The notes beneath the pieces are model-generated. The model saw only the letters and a program-made list of their open reading frames with translations. It was not told the DNA's origin and did not search any database. This document shows, in pieces, positions 32,418 to 41,389 of a stretch of 44,349 nucleotides of DNA; the stretch's first letter is position 1; each line of letters starts with the position of its first letter. A program made the translations under genes and the position numbers. The stretch covers positions 1 through 44,349 of the forward strand of contig JAUIHO010000008.1 of assembly GCA_030432035.1 (NCBI GenBank), in the 5' to 3' direction. This DNA comes from Phycisphaerae bacterium (GTDB taxonomy: Bacteria > Planctomycetota > Phycisphaerae > UBA1845 > UTPLA1).

Positions 32418-33632
32418 ATGATGCTTTCACCCATCGGCAAACAACCTGATCTTCATCGCCAACCGCGCAATCGATGGTCGTTAGGCCGGCGCGGTCGCAT
32501 TGCCATCGTGCTATTGCTTTGGCTAAGCGCGACCGGCTGCTCGAACATCGTTAAATTCGCCGTCGACAAGACTCAACCGCAAGGCGAAAAGATTCGCGGC
32601 ATCACGTACTACCTCGGCGGTGCCGGTCCGGTTGGCAACATCGGCTCGTTTGATATTCCGCGCGGCCTGCGTCGCGCCGGCTATCAGGGCCACTTTGAAG
32701 TCTTCCCTTGGCAAACGATCTCCCATGCGACGGATCAGATCTTCATCGCGCGCAATCGCTCCAAAGCGCAAGACCTTGCCGAAGACATCCGCCGCTACCG
32801 TCGGCTCTATCCGGATGCACCGATTCATATCGTCGCGCTGTCGGCTGGCACCGGCGTCGCGACGTTTGCGTTGGAATACCTGCCCGAGTCGATCGATATC
32901 GAAACCGTCATCTTCCTTGGTTGCAGCATGTCATCGAAGTACGACATGACGCGCGCCCTGCGCCGCATTCGCGGCCGCCTGTACGTCCTGCATTCCACGG
33001 CCGACGAAGTCTTGAAAAACGTGGTCTGGTACACCGGCACCGTCGATCGCGCCAGCAGCGACGCGGGTATCGCTGGCCTCGAAGGGTTCTACACGCCCGG
33101 CAATTTGTTTCCGGATACAGAGCGGCAATACCTCAAGCTCATCAATGTGCCGTACCGATCCGAGTTCGAGTCGTCGGGTTACGGCGGCGGCCATACCTCG
33201 GCGACAAGTACCGACTTCGTGCAGCGCTATCTCGCGCCGGCTGTCATGGGCGACCCGACGCCGCTCTTAGGCCGCTCGCAGTATCAGGCACCGCAAGCGC
33301 CCGCGCGCCGCGAACCGCCTGCCGAAAACCGCACCGACGAACCGATACCCCCGCCGTGGCCTACGTTGCCGAACCAACAAACCACGGCCACGGATGACGA
33401 TGCAAACGCGGACAGCGTTAACGGCGATCCTCAAGGTGCGACCGGTGCGAAACAGCCCACGACCGACGCCGACGACCCATTGCGCCCGCCGCCAACCGAA
33501 CCGACCGGTGGCAACATCCGCGCTAACCCAGAACCTGCCGAACCCGAACCAGACGCGCCGCCAACAACCGAAGGCGATCCCGCCGATCCCAATCCGCCCG
33601 TCGCCGACCCCGATTCAGAAAGCGCGGGCTAA
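32418..33632 (+). CDS. Lipoprotein alpha/beta-hydrolase-like protein with Pro/acidic tail
   Basis: 404 residues from the ATG at 32418 (AGGA about 12 nt upstream; an ATG at 32355 is also in frame). The basic leader and hydrophobic run IVLLLWLSATGC give a lipobox, Cys41. The catalytic elbow is IHIVALSAGTGVATFALEYL, with Ser142 in A-x-S-x-G; a downstream His lies in SSGYGGGHTSATSTDF. The core (57-270) looks like an alpha/beta hydrolase (lipase/esterase type). From about residue 275 to the end the protein is a low-complexity tail rich in Pro, Asp, Glu, Asn and Thr, perhaps a wall- or surface-spanning linker. A TetR regulator gene starts 4 nt after the stop, so the two are likely co-transcribed. 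Confidence 0.78.
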   Translation: MMLSPIGKQPDLHRQPRNRWSLGRRGRIAIVLLLWLSATGCSNIVKFAVDKTQPQGEKIRGITYYLGGAGPVGNIGSFDIPRGLRRAGYQGHFEVFPWQTISHATDQIFIARNRSKAQDLAEDIRRYRRLYPDAPIHIVALSAGTGVATFALEYLPESIDIETVIFLGCSMSSKYDMTRALRRIRGRLYVLHSTADEVLKNVVWYTGTVDRASSDAGIAGLEGFYTPGNLFPDTERQYLKLINVPYRSEFESSGYGGGHTSATSTDFVQRYLAPAVMGDPTPLLGRSQYQAPQAPARREPPAENRTDEPIPPPWPTLPNQQTTATDDDANADSVNGDPQGATGAKQPTTDADDPLRPPPTEPTGGNIRANPEPAEPEPDAPPTTEGDPADPNPPVADPDSESAG

Positions 33633-33636
33633 GGGC

Positions 33637-34260
33637 ATGCCCAAGAAGAAGACCACTTCGCGCCGCATGAAGGCGACCGACCGTCGGCGGCATCTGATCG
33701 AAGCCGCCGTCGCCTGCTTTGCCGAACACGGCTATCAAGGCACAACGACTGCCAAACTGGCCAAGGCCGCCGCCGTTTCCGAGCCGGTGTTGTATCAACA
33801 CTTTAAGAGCAAGCAGGAATTGTTCGTCTGCCTCGTTGAAGAAATCGGTAAAGAGGTGATTCGCAACTGGCGCCGTGCCATCGCGCCGTTGAACTCACCA
33901 ATGGATCAATTGCGATTGCTGTTTCGATTGAACCCGGCAATCACCGACAAGCACACGAGCCAGTTGTATCAAGTGATCTTCATGGCCCAGACAGAAATCG
34001 GCGACCCGGCCGTATTGGCGGCACTGCAGGCACACTACGAACAATATGCTCGCTTCCTCGGCAACCTGATCAAACGCGCCCAACGCGCCGGCCAAGTGCG
34101 ACGCGACGTACCCGCCCACGGTCTCGCCTGGCAGTTGGTGCACGCCGCTATCGGTTTCGCCTTTATCAAGCCGCTCAATATTCCCGGCCACGCCACGCCC
34201 GCCAACGTCGAGCAAACCATCGGCCTGCTGGTCGAAATGCTGGCCGCCGATCGCGCGTAG
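33637..34260 (+). CDS. TetR/AcrR-family transcriptional regulator
   Basis: 207 residues from ATG 33637, 4 nt after the upstream stop; a longer in-frame start lies inside the hydrolase tail and gives a Pro-rich extension, so it is rejected. The N-terminal HTH (residues 15-63) is typical: RRRHLIEAAVACFAEHGYQG, TTTAKLAKAAAVSEPVLYQHF, KSKQELF. The C-terminal helical domain (70-207) would bind a small ligand. Co-transcription with a lipoprotein hydrolase suggests that it controls that gene or the nearby PEP carboxylase, which is inference. Confidence 0.9.
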   Translation: MPKKKTTSRRMKATDRRRHLIEAAVACFAEHGYQGTTTAKLAKAAAVSEPVLYQHFKSKQELFVCLVEEIGKEVIRNWRRAIAPLNSPMDQLRLLFRLNPAITDKHTSQLYQVIFMAQTEIGDPAVLAALQAHYEQYARFLGNLIKRAQRAGQVRRDVPAHGLAWQLVHAAIGFAFIKPLNIPGHATPANVEQTIGLLVEMLAADRA

Positions 34261-34485
34261 CTGCTTCACGTATCGCGATGATTAAAACGGATCGTCGGCG
34301 TGGCCGCACAGAGCCGCCGCGTCCTCGCGGCGACGTCTGCCAATCTTCCGCTCCCCAATCAAAAATTTCGATACGACGAATGTCCAAAATAATGATTCAT
34401 TTAGCTGCAGCGCTTCACCGCCCCCCTGTTTTCACCCCCGATATCGATTACGCTGTTCGGTCAACTCGAAAGGACATCGATATCC

Positions 34486-37209
34486 GTGACATCTCCGCAT
34501 CTCAGTCAAGACATCTCGCTACTCAGCGACGCATTGCATACCGTTTTCGCCAAGCATCGCGGTGAAGACGCCGCCGATTTGCTGCGCAATCTGGTTCGGC
34601 AATGTCAGGCACTCGATGCCGACGCAACCGAACCCTTTGCCGAACCGCTTCAACGTATCGCGGCAACCAGCGACGACGACCTACACGAACTCTTGAAAAT
34701 CCTCACGATCCACTTTCACCTCGTGAACAAGGCCGAACAGGTCGAAATCGCGCGCATCAATCGCGACCGCGAGCGCCGCGCCACGACCGACGCCCCGCGC
34801 GCCGAATCGATTGCCGAAGCCATATCCCATCTCAAACAGCAAGGTGCCAGTCTGGAAGCCGTGTTGCGCGTGCTCGAACGCCTCGATATTCAACCGACCT
34901 TCACCGCCCATCCGACCGAAGCGCGCCGCCAAAGCGTCCTGCGCCAACAGCGCGGCATCGCCGACGCGTTGGAAGAAAACCAAAACCCCGCGCTCTCTCC
35001 CAAAGAACGCACCGCCATCGGGCGACGCATTCGCCGCGCCGTGCACCTGATGTATGCCACCGACGAAATCCGCCTCGAACGACCGCAAGTCATCGAAGAG
35101 GTTCGCCACGGTCTCTACTTCCTCTCCGGGCCGGTATGGGATGTCATCCCGCAGCTCTATCGCGATATTCGCGACGCCCTCTTCGAACACTACCAAGCAT
35201 TGCCCACGCTACCGACCGTCTTGCGTTACCGAAGTTGGATCGGCGGCGACCGTGACGGTAATCCGCGCGTGACGGCAAACGTCACGCGGGACACGCTCGC
35301 CGAACTGCGTCAAACCGTACTGCAAAAATATCGCGACGAGATGGCCACGCTGCAACGCGAGATTTCAGTTTCGCGCGCCCGGCTCTCGATCCCACCCGAG
35401 CTAAACGCCGCCATCGAACTCGATCAGCAGGAATATCCGCTCGACGACCGCGAACGGCGCATGATGAAGAACGAACCGTTCCGCATCCGCATCGCTCAAA
35501 TCATTCGCAAGCTGGATCAGGTGGATCACGACCCGACGGCTTATAGCGCCAAGGCCTTCCTGAAAGACCTCGAGTTGCTGTCGTCCGCGCTCATCCACTG
35601 CGGCCTCGACGATGTCGCGCGCGAAGGATTGCTCTTCGAACTCATCGCGCGAGTGCGCACGTTCGGTTTTCATTTAGCCGCGCTCGATATCCGCCAACAC
35701 AGCCGGGTACATCGCGACGCCTTGCACGAACTGCTCGACCTTGCCGGTGTGTGCGACGACTATGCCCAGCGCTCGGAAGCAGACAAACGCGCGATCCTCA
35801 ACGAGGAACTCGGCAACCCGCGCCCCCTGCTTCCGCACGGTGCTAAGCTTTCTAACGCCACCGCCGATTTGCTCGACACGCTCGCCGTGATTCGTCAGGC
35901 CGAGACCGACATGCCCGGCAGCGTCGGAAGCTACATCATCAGCATGACGCACGACGTGAGCGATTTGCTGAGCGTTTTGGTGTTGATGAAGGAAACGGGC
36001 CTCTGGCGCATGGTCGATGGCCAAGTCGAAGCCAAACTCGATGTTGTGCCATTGCTCGAAACGGTGGAAGACCTCGACAAAGGCCCCGGCCTCTTGCAGG
36101 CACTCTTTCAAGACGACATCTACCGCCTACATCTGCAAAGCCGCCGCACGTTTCAGGAAATCATGCTCGGCTATTCCGACAGCAACAAAGACGGCGGCTA
36201 TTGGATGAGCAACTGGGGCCTGCAAAAGGCGCAGGCCAACCTCGCACAGATATGCGCCGACCATCAGATCGCGCTACGCTTCTTCCACGGTCGCGGCGGC
36301 ACGGTCGGTCGCGGTGGTGGCCGCGCCAATCGCGCGATTCTCGCCACGCCCCGTGCCTCGCGTAATGGAAAGATTCGTTTCACCGAACAAGGTGAAGTCA
36401 TCACGTTCCGCTACGCCATGGCCAGCATCGCGCGGCGCCACCTGGAACAAATCGTGAACGCCATGATCGTCGCCACGGCCGACGCCGAAGCACCCAATCC
36501 ATCCGACGGCGGTTCGTTTCAACAACAACACGGCGATTTGATGGACCGTATGGCGCAGTCGTCGATGGAGGCGTATCGCAACCTCGTGCGCGATGCGGCC
36601 TTCTGGCCTTGGTACGCCACCCAGTCGCCCATCGAATACATCAGCGATTTGCCCATCGCCTCGCGGCCCGTTGCGCGCAGCGGTGGTCAAGTCGATCTCG
36701 ATAACGTGCGCGCGATTCCGTGGGTCTTTGCCTGGACGCAAATGCGTTACGTCGCGCCGGGGTGGTATGGCCTCGGTAGTGCGATCGAGTCGATTTCTCA
36801 AAGCGATAGCGACGCCATCGACCGCATGAAGCAGCTTTATTCCGAGTGGGATTTCTTCCGCACACTGATCGACAACGCCCAGCAAGAAATGGCACGTGCG
36901 AGGTTACCCATCGCGGCGCTTTACGGCGATAAAAACAGCGACATGCATCAACGGCTGTCGGAAGAATTCGAGCGCACCGAACGCGTCGTCCTACAGATCA
37001 CTGGGCAAACGCGACTGCTCGATAACAACACCGTGATTCAATCGGCCATCGACGCCCGCAATCCGTATACCGACGTCATCAACATGGCCCAACTCGAAAT
37101 GATCCGCCGTTTCCGCCGTGGCGACGACGACGCCGCTCAGAAGCGTCGCAAGTCGACGATCTTCCTCAGTATCAACGGCATGGCCGCCGCCATGCAAAGC
37201 ACCGGGTAG
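34486..37209 (+). CDS. ppc: Phosphoenolpyruvate carboxylase
   Basis: 907 residues, the normal length. The start is a GTG at 34486 with AAAGGA about 11 nt upstream. All core motifs are present: QPTFTAHPTEA with catalytic His142; SWIGGDRDGNPRVTANVT; MLGYSDSNKDGGYWMSNW; FFHGRGGTVGRGGG, the glycine-rich loop; IRFTEQGEVI; and a C-terminus ending QSTG, close to the usual NTG. It carboxylates PEP with bicarbonate to oxaloacetate, replenishing the TCA cycle. It is cytoplasmic. It sits alone between a TetR gene and a DUF456 membrane protein; no allosteric partner is encoded nearby. Confidence 0.97.
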   Translation: MTSPHLSQDISLLSDALHTVFAKHRGEDAADLLRNLVRQCQALDADATEPFAEPLQRIAATSDDDLHELLKILTIHFHLVNKAEQVEIARINRDRERRATTDAPRAESIAEAISHLKQQGASLEAVLRVLERLDIQPTFTAHPTEARRQSVLRQQRGIADALEENQNPALSPKERTAIGRRIRRAVHLMYATDEIRLERPQVIEEVRHGLYFLSGPVWDVIPQLYRDIRDALFEHYQALPTLPTVLRYRSWIGGDRDGNPRVTANVTRDTLAELRQTVLQKYRDEMATLQREISVSRARLSIPPELNAAIELDQQEYPLDDRERRMMKNEPFRIRIAQIIRKLDQVDHDPTAYSAKAFLKDLELLSSALIHCGLDDVAREGLLFELIARVRTFGFHLAALDIRQHSRVHRDALHELLDLAGVCDDYAQRSEADKRAILNEELGNPRPLLPHGAKLSNATADLLDTLAVIRQAETDMPGSVGSYIISMTHDVSDLLSVLVLMKETGLWRMVDGQVEAKLDVVPLLETVEDLDKGPGLLQALFQDDIYRLHLQSRRTFQEIMLGYSDSNKDGGYWMSNWGLQKAQANLAQICADHQIALRFFHGRGGTVGRGGGRANRAILATPRASRNGKIRFTEQGEVITFRYAMASIARRHLEQIVNAMIVATADAEAPNPSDGGSFQQQHGDLMDRMAQSSMEAYRNLVRDAAFWPWYATQSPIEYISDLPIASRPVARSGGQVDLDNVRAIPWVFAWTQMRYVAPGWYGLGSAIESISQSDSDAIDRMKQLYSEWDFFRTLIDNAQQEMARARLPIAALYGDKNSDMHQRLSEEFERTERVVLQITGQTRLLDNNTVIQSAIDARNPYTDVINMAQLEMIRRFRRGDDDAAQKRRKSTIFLSINGMAAAMQSTG

Positions 37210-37315
37210 GCGTTTCGAACGTACGAGAAATATTTCGCCGAAAAACCACAATACCGTCGCGAGAATTGCATCGACTTAAAACGCCGCCGAAAAGGAACGA
37301 CCGAAACATCGCATC

Positions 37316-37864
37316 ATGATCATTGACGTCACGCTAATCTTGCTGCTCGCGCTCGTGGCAATGGCCGGTCTGGGGCTGGCTGTTTTGCAGTTGCCCGGCA
37401 TCTGGCTGATTCTCGCCGCCGGCGTTGCCTACGATTGGTATTTCGATTGGTCGCGCATCACCTGGGTGTGGCTGCTCGCCCTGCTCGGCATCGCCGTCGC
37501 ATCCGAAATCTTTGACGCGTTGGCCGGTGCCTTCGCCGCGCGCAAGGCCGGCGCCAGCAAACAAGCCACCATCGGCGCGTTTGTCGGTGGTTTCGTCGGC
37601 ATGATTGTTTTCTCTATCCCGGTGCCCGTGCTCGGTACCGTCGTCGGCGGTCTGTTGGGATGTTTTTGCGGCGCACTGATCGGCGAAATGAGCGTGCGCA
37701 GTGACATGGCCGCCGGTACCAAGATCGGTGCATATGCGATGGTGGGCCGAACCATCGGCCTCGTCACCAAGATCGGCGCGGCTCTAGCCGTTGCCGGTGG
37801 CCTGCTTACGCTTGCCGCCTTTGGCTGGTGGGCCGAAAACGGGGCGCGAGTCAAGCTCTGGTAA
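37316..37864 (+). CDS. DUF456 membrane protein
   Basis: 182 residues. Four to five hydrophobic helices separated by short loops: LILLLALVAMAGLGLAVLQL; WVWLLALLGIAVASEIFDAL; a Gly-rich central block with repeated GAFVGGFVGMIVFSIP and VLGTVVGGLLGCFCGALIGE; and KIGAALAVAGGLLTLAAFG. The LPGIWLILAAG and Gly-rich helices match the DUF456 family, whose function is unknown; the Gly-zipper pattern suggests a tightly packed oligomer in the membrane. Ribosome binding site weak (AAAAGGA, about 20 nt upstream). No operon partner is evident. Confidence 0.82.
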   Translation: MIIDVTLILLLALVAMAGLGLAVLQLPGIWLILAAGVAYDWYFDWSRITWVWLLALLGIAVASEIFDALAGAFAARKAGASKQATIGAFVGGFVGMIVFSIPVPVLGTVVGGLLGCFCGALIGEMSVRSDMAAGTKIGAYAMVGRTIGLVTKIGAALAVAGGLLTLAAFGWWAENGARVKLW

Positions 37865-37896
37865 CAGCATTCGTGCGCCCGGCTGCGGCGCCGTTG

Positions 37897-37902
37897 TATA
37901 AT
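37897..37902 (+). promoter_or_regulatory. -10 box of a possibly leaderless promoter
   Basis: A perfect TATAAT lies 8 nt before the ATG at 37911, so transcription would start within one or two bases of the start codon. There is no Shine-Dalgarno, and no convincing -35 box at the usual distance. Confidence 0.4.
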
Positions 37903-37910
37903 TCAACACG

Positions 37911-38636
37911 ATGTTACAACGCCCCACTGCACCTTTGGTTCTCATCGTCGCCCTATTGGGTTCGGGCCTGTGGCTGCGCGGTGCCGACGAGCCAGCGAAA
38001 TCAACAACTTCGCAACCGACCAGCCGCGCCACGACGCAACCGATCGACCCGTTGCAAAAGCGCGTTGACATTTTGGTGCATGAAATGGGCGCGCCCGATT
38101 TCAAACGACGCGAGCGGGCATGGAAGTTGTTGCAACAACTCGGCGAGCCGGCCATCCCCTGGCTCGTGCCGCACTTCAGTAATGCCAATCCGGAAGTGCG
38201 TCAGCGCGTGGGCGTGTTGTTAAGGCGACCGGACGACGCGGAGATTCGCGTGCAAGCAGCCGTGGCGTTGATCATCTCGGGAAATCCCGCATGGATCGAA
38301 AAAGGCGTTTACATGGTGTTTGAAGACCCGATCGCCGACTATCCGTTGCTTGCCGAGCGGCTAAAGATGTTGACCGGCATCGATCGCGCCGTGCTCGAAC
38401 CGGTCGTAGATCAACTCGAAGGTTGGAAGAAACAGCGCATTAGGCATCTAGACAATCAAGCTAAATATCAAAAAGAAGGCAGAGACGAAGTCGCTGCAAA
38501 GATGCAGAAGATGCACGAAGAGTCGCTTTACTACGAAGCGGAAGCGGCATATTGGATGGCGCGCGAAACGTACGAAGAGGCACACGCGCAAGAAAACGAA
38601 GCCGCGTCTCAACCCGCTTCAACAGACGATGACTAA
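37911..38636 (+). CDS. Exported HEAT-repeat-like protein with charged C-terminal coiled coil
   Basis: 241 residues. Residues 1-25 are an export signal (LVLIVALLGSGLWLRG). A Thr/Ser/Gln linker is followed by helical pairs resembling HEAT repeats (about 50-125): DFKRRERAWKLLQQLGEPAI, NPEVRQRVGVLLRR, DDAEIRVQAAVALIISGNPAW. From 165 onward long charged helices (KKQRIRHLDNQAKYQKEGRD; KMQKMHEESLYYEAEAAYW) suggest a coiled coil, then an acidic tail. Likely a protein-protein interaction scaffold outside the cytoplasm. A TATAAT sits 8 nt upstream of the ATG and no Shine-Dalgarno is seen, so the transcript may be leaderless. It is convergent with the Rrf2 gene. Confidence 0.7.
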   Translation: MLQRPTAPLVLIVALLGSGLWLRGADEPAKSTTSQPTSRATTQPIDPLQKRVDILVHEMGAPDFKRRERAWKLLQQLGEPAIPWLVPHFSNANPEVRQRVGVLLRRPDDAEIRVQAAVALIISGNPAWIEKGVYMVFEDPIADYPLLAERLKMLTGIDRAVLEPVVDQLEGWKKQRIRHLDNQAKYQKEGRDEVAAKMQKMHEESLYYEAEAAYWMARETYEEAHAQENEAASQPASTDDD

Positions 38637-38669
38637 CGGATTCTGTTAACGATTGAGAGATACGGCGAC

Positions 38670-39155
38670 TTACATCGCTTTTGCACTTACCGGCGGAATC
38701 AAATCTTCGACGTTTGCCTTCGGCCCCACTACGCCGCGACCGTTGCCAGCCACGATTTCTGCCAACGACGTGCGCTCAAACAGCGCCTGCAGATGTTCGA
38801 TCGCGGCGCGATTGGCCGATTTCATCGCCGCTTCAATCGACGCGGGCAACTGTTCCGGCAAGCCCGAATCGTCGGCGAAATTCTCCAGCGCCCCAACACT
38901 GTCGAAGATATCGTGCAGCGTGATGTCCTTCGCATCGCGGGCCAGACGGAAGCCACCCCGCGGGCCGCGGTCCGACCTCAAAATCTCCGACCCCGCCAGT
39001 TGGGATAGAATCTTCGCCGCATAGGCGCGCGGCAATTGATGGCGGTCAGCGATGTCGGCGGAACGAATCCCCACGCCCCGACCGTTCTCACCGGACTTCG
39101 ACGCGATGTCGTACATAACCAGCAAGGCGTAGCAAGCAGTTTTTTGGCGAAGCAC
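38670..39155 (-). CDS. Rrf2-family transcriptional regulator without Fe-S cysteines
   Basis: 161 residues from a GTG at 39155 (AAAGGA about 9 nt upstream). The Rrf2 winged helix is clear: LLVMYDIASKSGE; IRSADIADRHQLPRAYAAKI; LSQLAGSEILRSDRGPRGGF, with RGPRGGF as the wing; ARDAKDITLHDIFDSVGALE. Family members such as IscR and NsrR hold a [2Fe-2S] or [4Fe-4S] cluster on three Cys in the following loop; here that loop (ENFADDSGLPEQLP) has none, so this is not a cluster sensor of the usual kind. It diverges from the kinase-like gene at 39364, with a 17-nt imperfect inverted repeat between them. Confidence 0.88.
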   Translation of the reverse strand: MLRQKTACYALLVMYDIASKSGENGRGVGIRSADIADRHQLPRAYAAKILSQLAGSEILRSDRGPRGGFRLARDAKDITLHDIFDSVGALENFADDSGLPEQLPASIEAAMKSANRAAIEHLQALFERTSLAEIVAGNGRGVVGPKANVEDLIPPVSAKAM

Positions 39156-39291
39156 AGCATCGTCCTTTCAGGACCGACGGGAAAAACCCACTCCACCCGT
39201 CGTCGATCAATTGACTACCCCATTAAAGTCTAGGACCATCAGGACGGAATTTAGCTGACAATTTTTGGTTACGCGTGTGTTGAGATGTGTA

Positions 39292-39339
39292 CGGTTTTCC
39301 CAATCGCGCGTTTACCGCATACCGCAATCGGAAAAACCG
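39292..39339. promoter_or_regulatory. 17-nt imperfect inverted repeat upstream of the kinase-like gene
   Basis: CGGTTTTCCCAATCGCG (39292-39308) and CGCAATCGGAAAAACCG (39323-39339) match at 14 of 17 positions around a 14-nt spacer. It lies in the divergent interval between the Rrf2 and kinase genes, 25 nt before the latter. It is either an operator or a leader hairpin. Confidence 0.4.
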
Positions 39340-39363
39340 CATTAAGACAACCCAAACAGGCTA

Positions 39364-40131
39364 ATGACGACCTCGAAGGACCGAAAACCCGCCGCATGGC
39401 TGCTCGCAATGGGCAAAGACGACCTGCCGGGCACGCTTCAAATAAGCGATGCGACATATCGTCTAATACGCACGTTCAAGCACGATTTCTTCGCGGCGAC
39501 GGGGCTTTACGCCGACGAAACGGGCAGCCGAAAGATCGTCCTAAAGGTCGGACGCGTCGCTCCCGCCCTGATTCCGCTGAGTTGGATCGGTCGCTTTTTA
39601 GCCAAGCGCGAAGCCCGCCTGCTGTTGGCCACGCAACATTTGGACGGCGTGCCCGATTTTCTGGGCATGTGGCAGAAGACCGGCATCATCCACGAGTTCA
39701 TCGAAGGCCACCCGCTCAAAAAAGACGCCGAGTTGCCGGACGATTTCTTCCCAAGGTTAGAGCAACTAATCGCAGAGATGCACGCCTTGGGCATCGCATA
39801 TGTCGATTTGGAAAAGCGCGAAAACGTTCTCGTCGGTGACGACGGCAAGCCGTGGTTGTTCGACTTTCAAATCGCGTGGGACCGGAATCGGTCGCCGTTT
39901 AGCCGTTGGCTTCGGCGCGTGCTGCAACAATCGGATATCTACCATCTTGGTAAGCATTGGAAGCGACTGCGGCCCGACCAACTCGACGACGCTAAGCTCG
40001 CGGAACTGTCCAAGCCTCCCTTCTGGATCGCCTGGCATCGACGGCTAATCCGCCCGTTGATTCTGATTCGCCGCCGCGTGTTGGTGTGGCTCGGCGCTCG
40101 CGACACGGCCAAGGGGCGCTCACCGGGGTAG
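39364..40131 (+). CDS. WaaP/RIO-like small kinase
   Basis: 255 residues. It has the protein-kinase-like core in compact form: VLKVGRV with Lys61 as the ATP lysine; Glu83 in the alpha-C position (KREARLLLA); hinge near IIHEFIEGHPL; catalytic loop IAYVDLEKRENVLV with Asp148 and Asn154; and metal-binding DFQ (Asp167) in PWLFDFQIAW. The family includes lipopolysaccharide/KDO kinases and small aminoglycoside-kinase relatives. A C-terminal basic region (LIRPLILIRRRVLVWLGAR) could be a membrane-association helix. It may phosphorylate a lipid-linked sugar at the inner membrane face. It is convergent with coaD (6 nt apart) and divergent from the Rrf2 regulator. Confidence 0.78.
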   Translation: MTTSKDRKPAAWLLAMGKDDLPGTLQISDATYRLIRTFKHDFFAATGLYADETGSRKIVLKVGRVAPALIPLSWIGRFLAKREARLLLATQHLDGVPDFLGMWQKTGIIHEFIEGHPLKKDAELPDDFFPRLEQLIAEMHALGIAYVDLEKRENVLVGDDGKPWLFDFQIAWDRNRSPFSRWLRRVLQQSDIYHLGKHWKRLRPDQLDDAKLAELSKPPFWIAWHRRLIRPLILIRRRVLVWLGARDTAKGRSPG

Positions 40132-40137
40132 CGTCGC

Positions 40138-40647
40138 CTACTCCGCCATTCCAAGCTTCGTCTTCATACGACTGATCACGGCCGGCGGAATCAGCCGCGT
40201 CATCTTTCCACTATCGAGGCCGCCCATCTCCGCGATCTGACGGATCAACGTGCTACTGATCAGCGCCGTCTGGTCGGTAGTAAACAAAAACACCGTCTCG
40301 ACATCACCGGCGATCATGTTCACGTTGGCTTGCCGCAGTTCGTTGCGCAGGTCGTCGCTGTCGCGAATACCCTTCACGATCACATCCGCGTTTTTCTGCT
40401 GCACGAAGTCCATCGTTAGACCGGCATAGGCCTCGACCTCCACGCCTTCGGCATCGCCCACCAACATGGTCAATAGCTCAACGCGTTCGTCCGGCGTGAA
40501 CAGCGGTTCTTTCTCTGGGTTAACACCCACCGCTACGATGGTGCGGTCGAACAAGCGGCGGCTGCGCTCGATGATATTGAGATGGCCGTACGTCGGTGGG
40601 TCGAATGTTCCCGCAAAGATGGCGGTGCGTTGTTTGTCGTTGGGCAT
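40138..40647 (-). CDS. coaD: Pantetheine-phosphate adenylyltransferase
   Basis: 169 residues from ATG 40647 (GGAAAG about 7 nt upstream); a start 9 codons earlier lies beyond this site. The nucleotidyltransferase signature is IFAGTFDPPTYGHLNIIERS, containing the T/H-x-G-H motif, with IVKGIRDSDDLRNELRQANV in the middle and the C-terminal ISSTLIRQ block. It transfers AMP from ATP to 4'-phosphopantetheine to make dephospho-CoA, the penultimate step of CoA synthesis, in the cytoplasm. Length and motifs are standard. Its stop faces the kinase gene, with 6 nt between. Confidence 0.96.
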   Translation of the reverse strand: MPNDKQRTAIFAGTFDPPTYGHLNIIERSRRLFDRTIVAVGVNPEKEPLFTPDERVELLTMLVGDAEGVEVEAYAGLTMDFVQQKNADVIVKGIRDSDDLRNELRQANVNMIAGDVETVFLFTTDQTALISSTLIRQIAEMGGLDSGKMTRLIPPAVISRMKTKLGMAE

Positions 40648-40895
40648 GGGCGCTTTCCGGATGGCGACAGACACATATCACACATATGCGAAACTGTTCG
40701 CTCGAACACGTCGATGGCTAGCCTAACCGCCGAGTCGCGATTTCGACAAACGTCTTCGCGGAACGACTTGCGGCGGCCCGGATTACATAAGAATTTAAAG
40801 CAATTACGCCCAGCCGCCCCTTTGCCCGTTACCGGCAAATCGTTACACTTCGCGGCCAGTGGGAGAGACCTTTTCCATTCAACCTAGAGGCAGCT

Positions 40896-41249
40896 ATGGG
40901 TTCCGCACTGTTTCAAGCCGAGGATACCGGAGCAGCAGTACTTCTGCGTTTTACCTGCCCCGAGTTCGATCACGACAAAACGCAAAAACTCAAAAGCGAT
41001 TTGGCCGCTTGCTTCGAACAACACGCTGACAAATCGTGCATCGCCGATATCTCGGCCGTCGAGTTTATGCCCAGCCCGACGCTCGGCGCGCTGGTCGAAG
41101 CGCACCTGTCGCTGAAAAAATCGGATCGCCGCTTTATTGTTGCAGCACCCAACGACCAAATCGCAAAGCTCTTCAACCATGCAGGTCTCGATAAGCTGCT
41201 GAAAATTTGTCCGACGACCGACGCGGCCATGGCCGAATTACAAGACTGA
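40896..41249 (+). CDS. STAS-domain protein (anti-sigma-factor-antagonist-like)
   Basis: 117 residues, one STAS domain: LLRFTCPEFDHDKTQKLKSD, CIADISAVEFMPSPTLGALV, IVAAPNDQIAKLFNHAGLDK. The loop that in SpoIIAA-like proteins reads DSSGLG, with a phosphorylated second serine, is PSPTLG here (Ser60, Pro61). The usual phospho-acceptor position is therefore a proline, and classical partner-switch phosphorylation would have to use Ser60 or is lost. No anti-sigma kinase gene is adjacent. A weak AGAGG site precedes the ATG. The glutamine synthetase gene starts 140 nt downstream on the same strand and may or may not be co-transcribed. Confidence 0.85.
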   Translation: MGSALFQAEDTGAAVLLRFTCPEFDHDKTQKLKSDLAACFEQHADKSCIADISAVEFMPSPTLGALVEAHLSLKKSDRRFIVAAPNDQIAKLFNHAGLDKLLKICPTTDAAMAELQD

Positions 41250-41389
41250 CCACCGCCCGACACATACATGGTTTGCGCGGTAGCACAATCGTTTAGGTTG
41301 CCGCGCAGCCTTGGCCATCCGTGAATCGCCAAGCACACCATGGTTCTTGACCTGGTCGAACGTTCCAAAAACCAGAGAGGAAGCACCCG

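Noticed and set aside
39222..39256. Possible Rrf2 operator (TAAAGTC...GGAATTTA)
   Set aside because: Only about 6 of 8 outer positions are symmetric, and it does not match an IscR or NsrR site; too weak to call.
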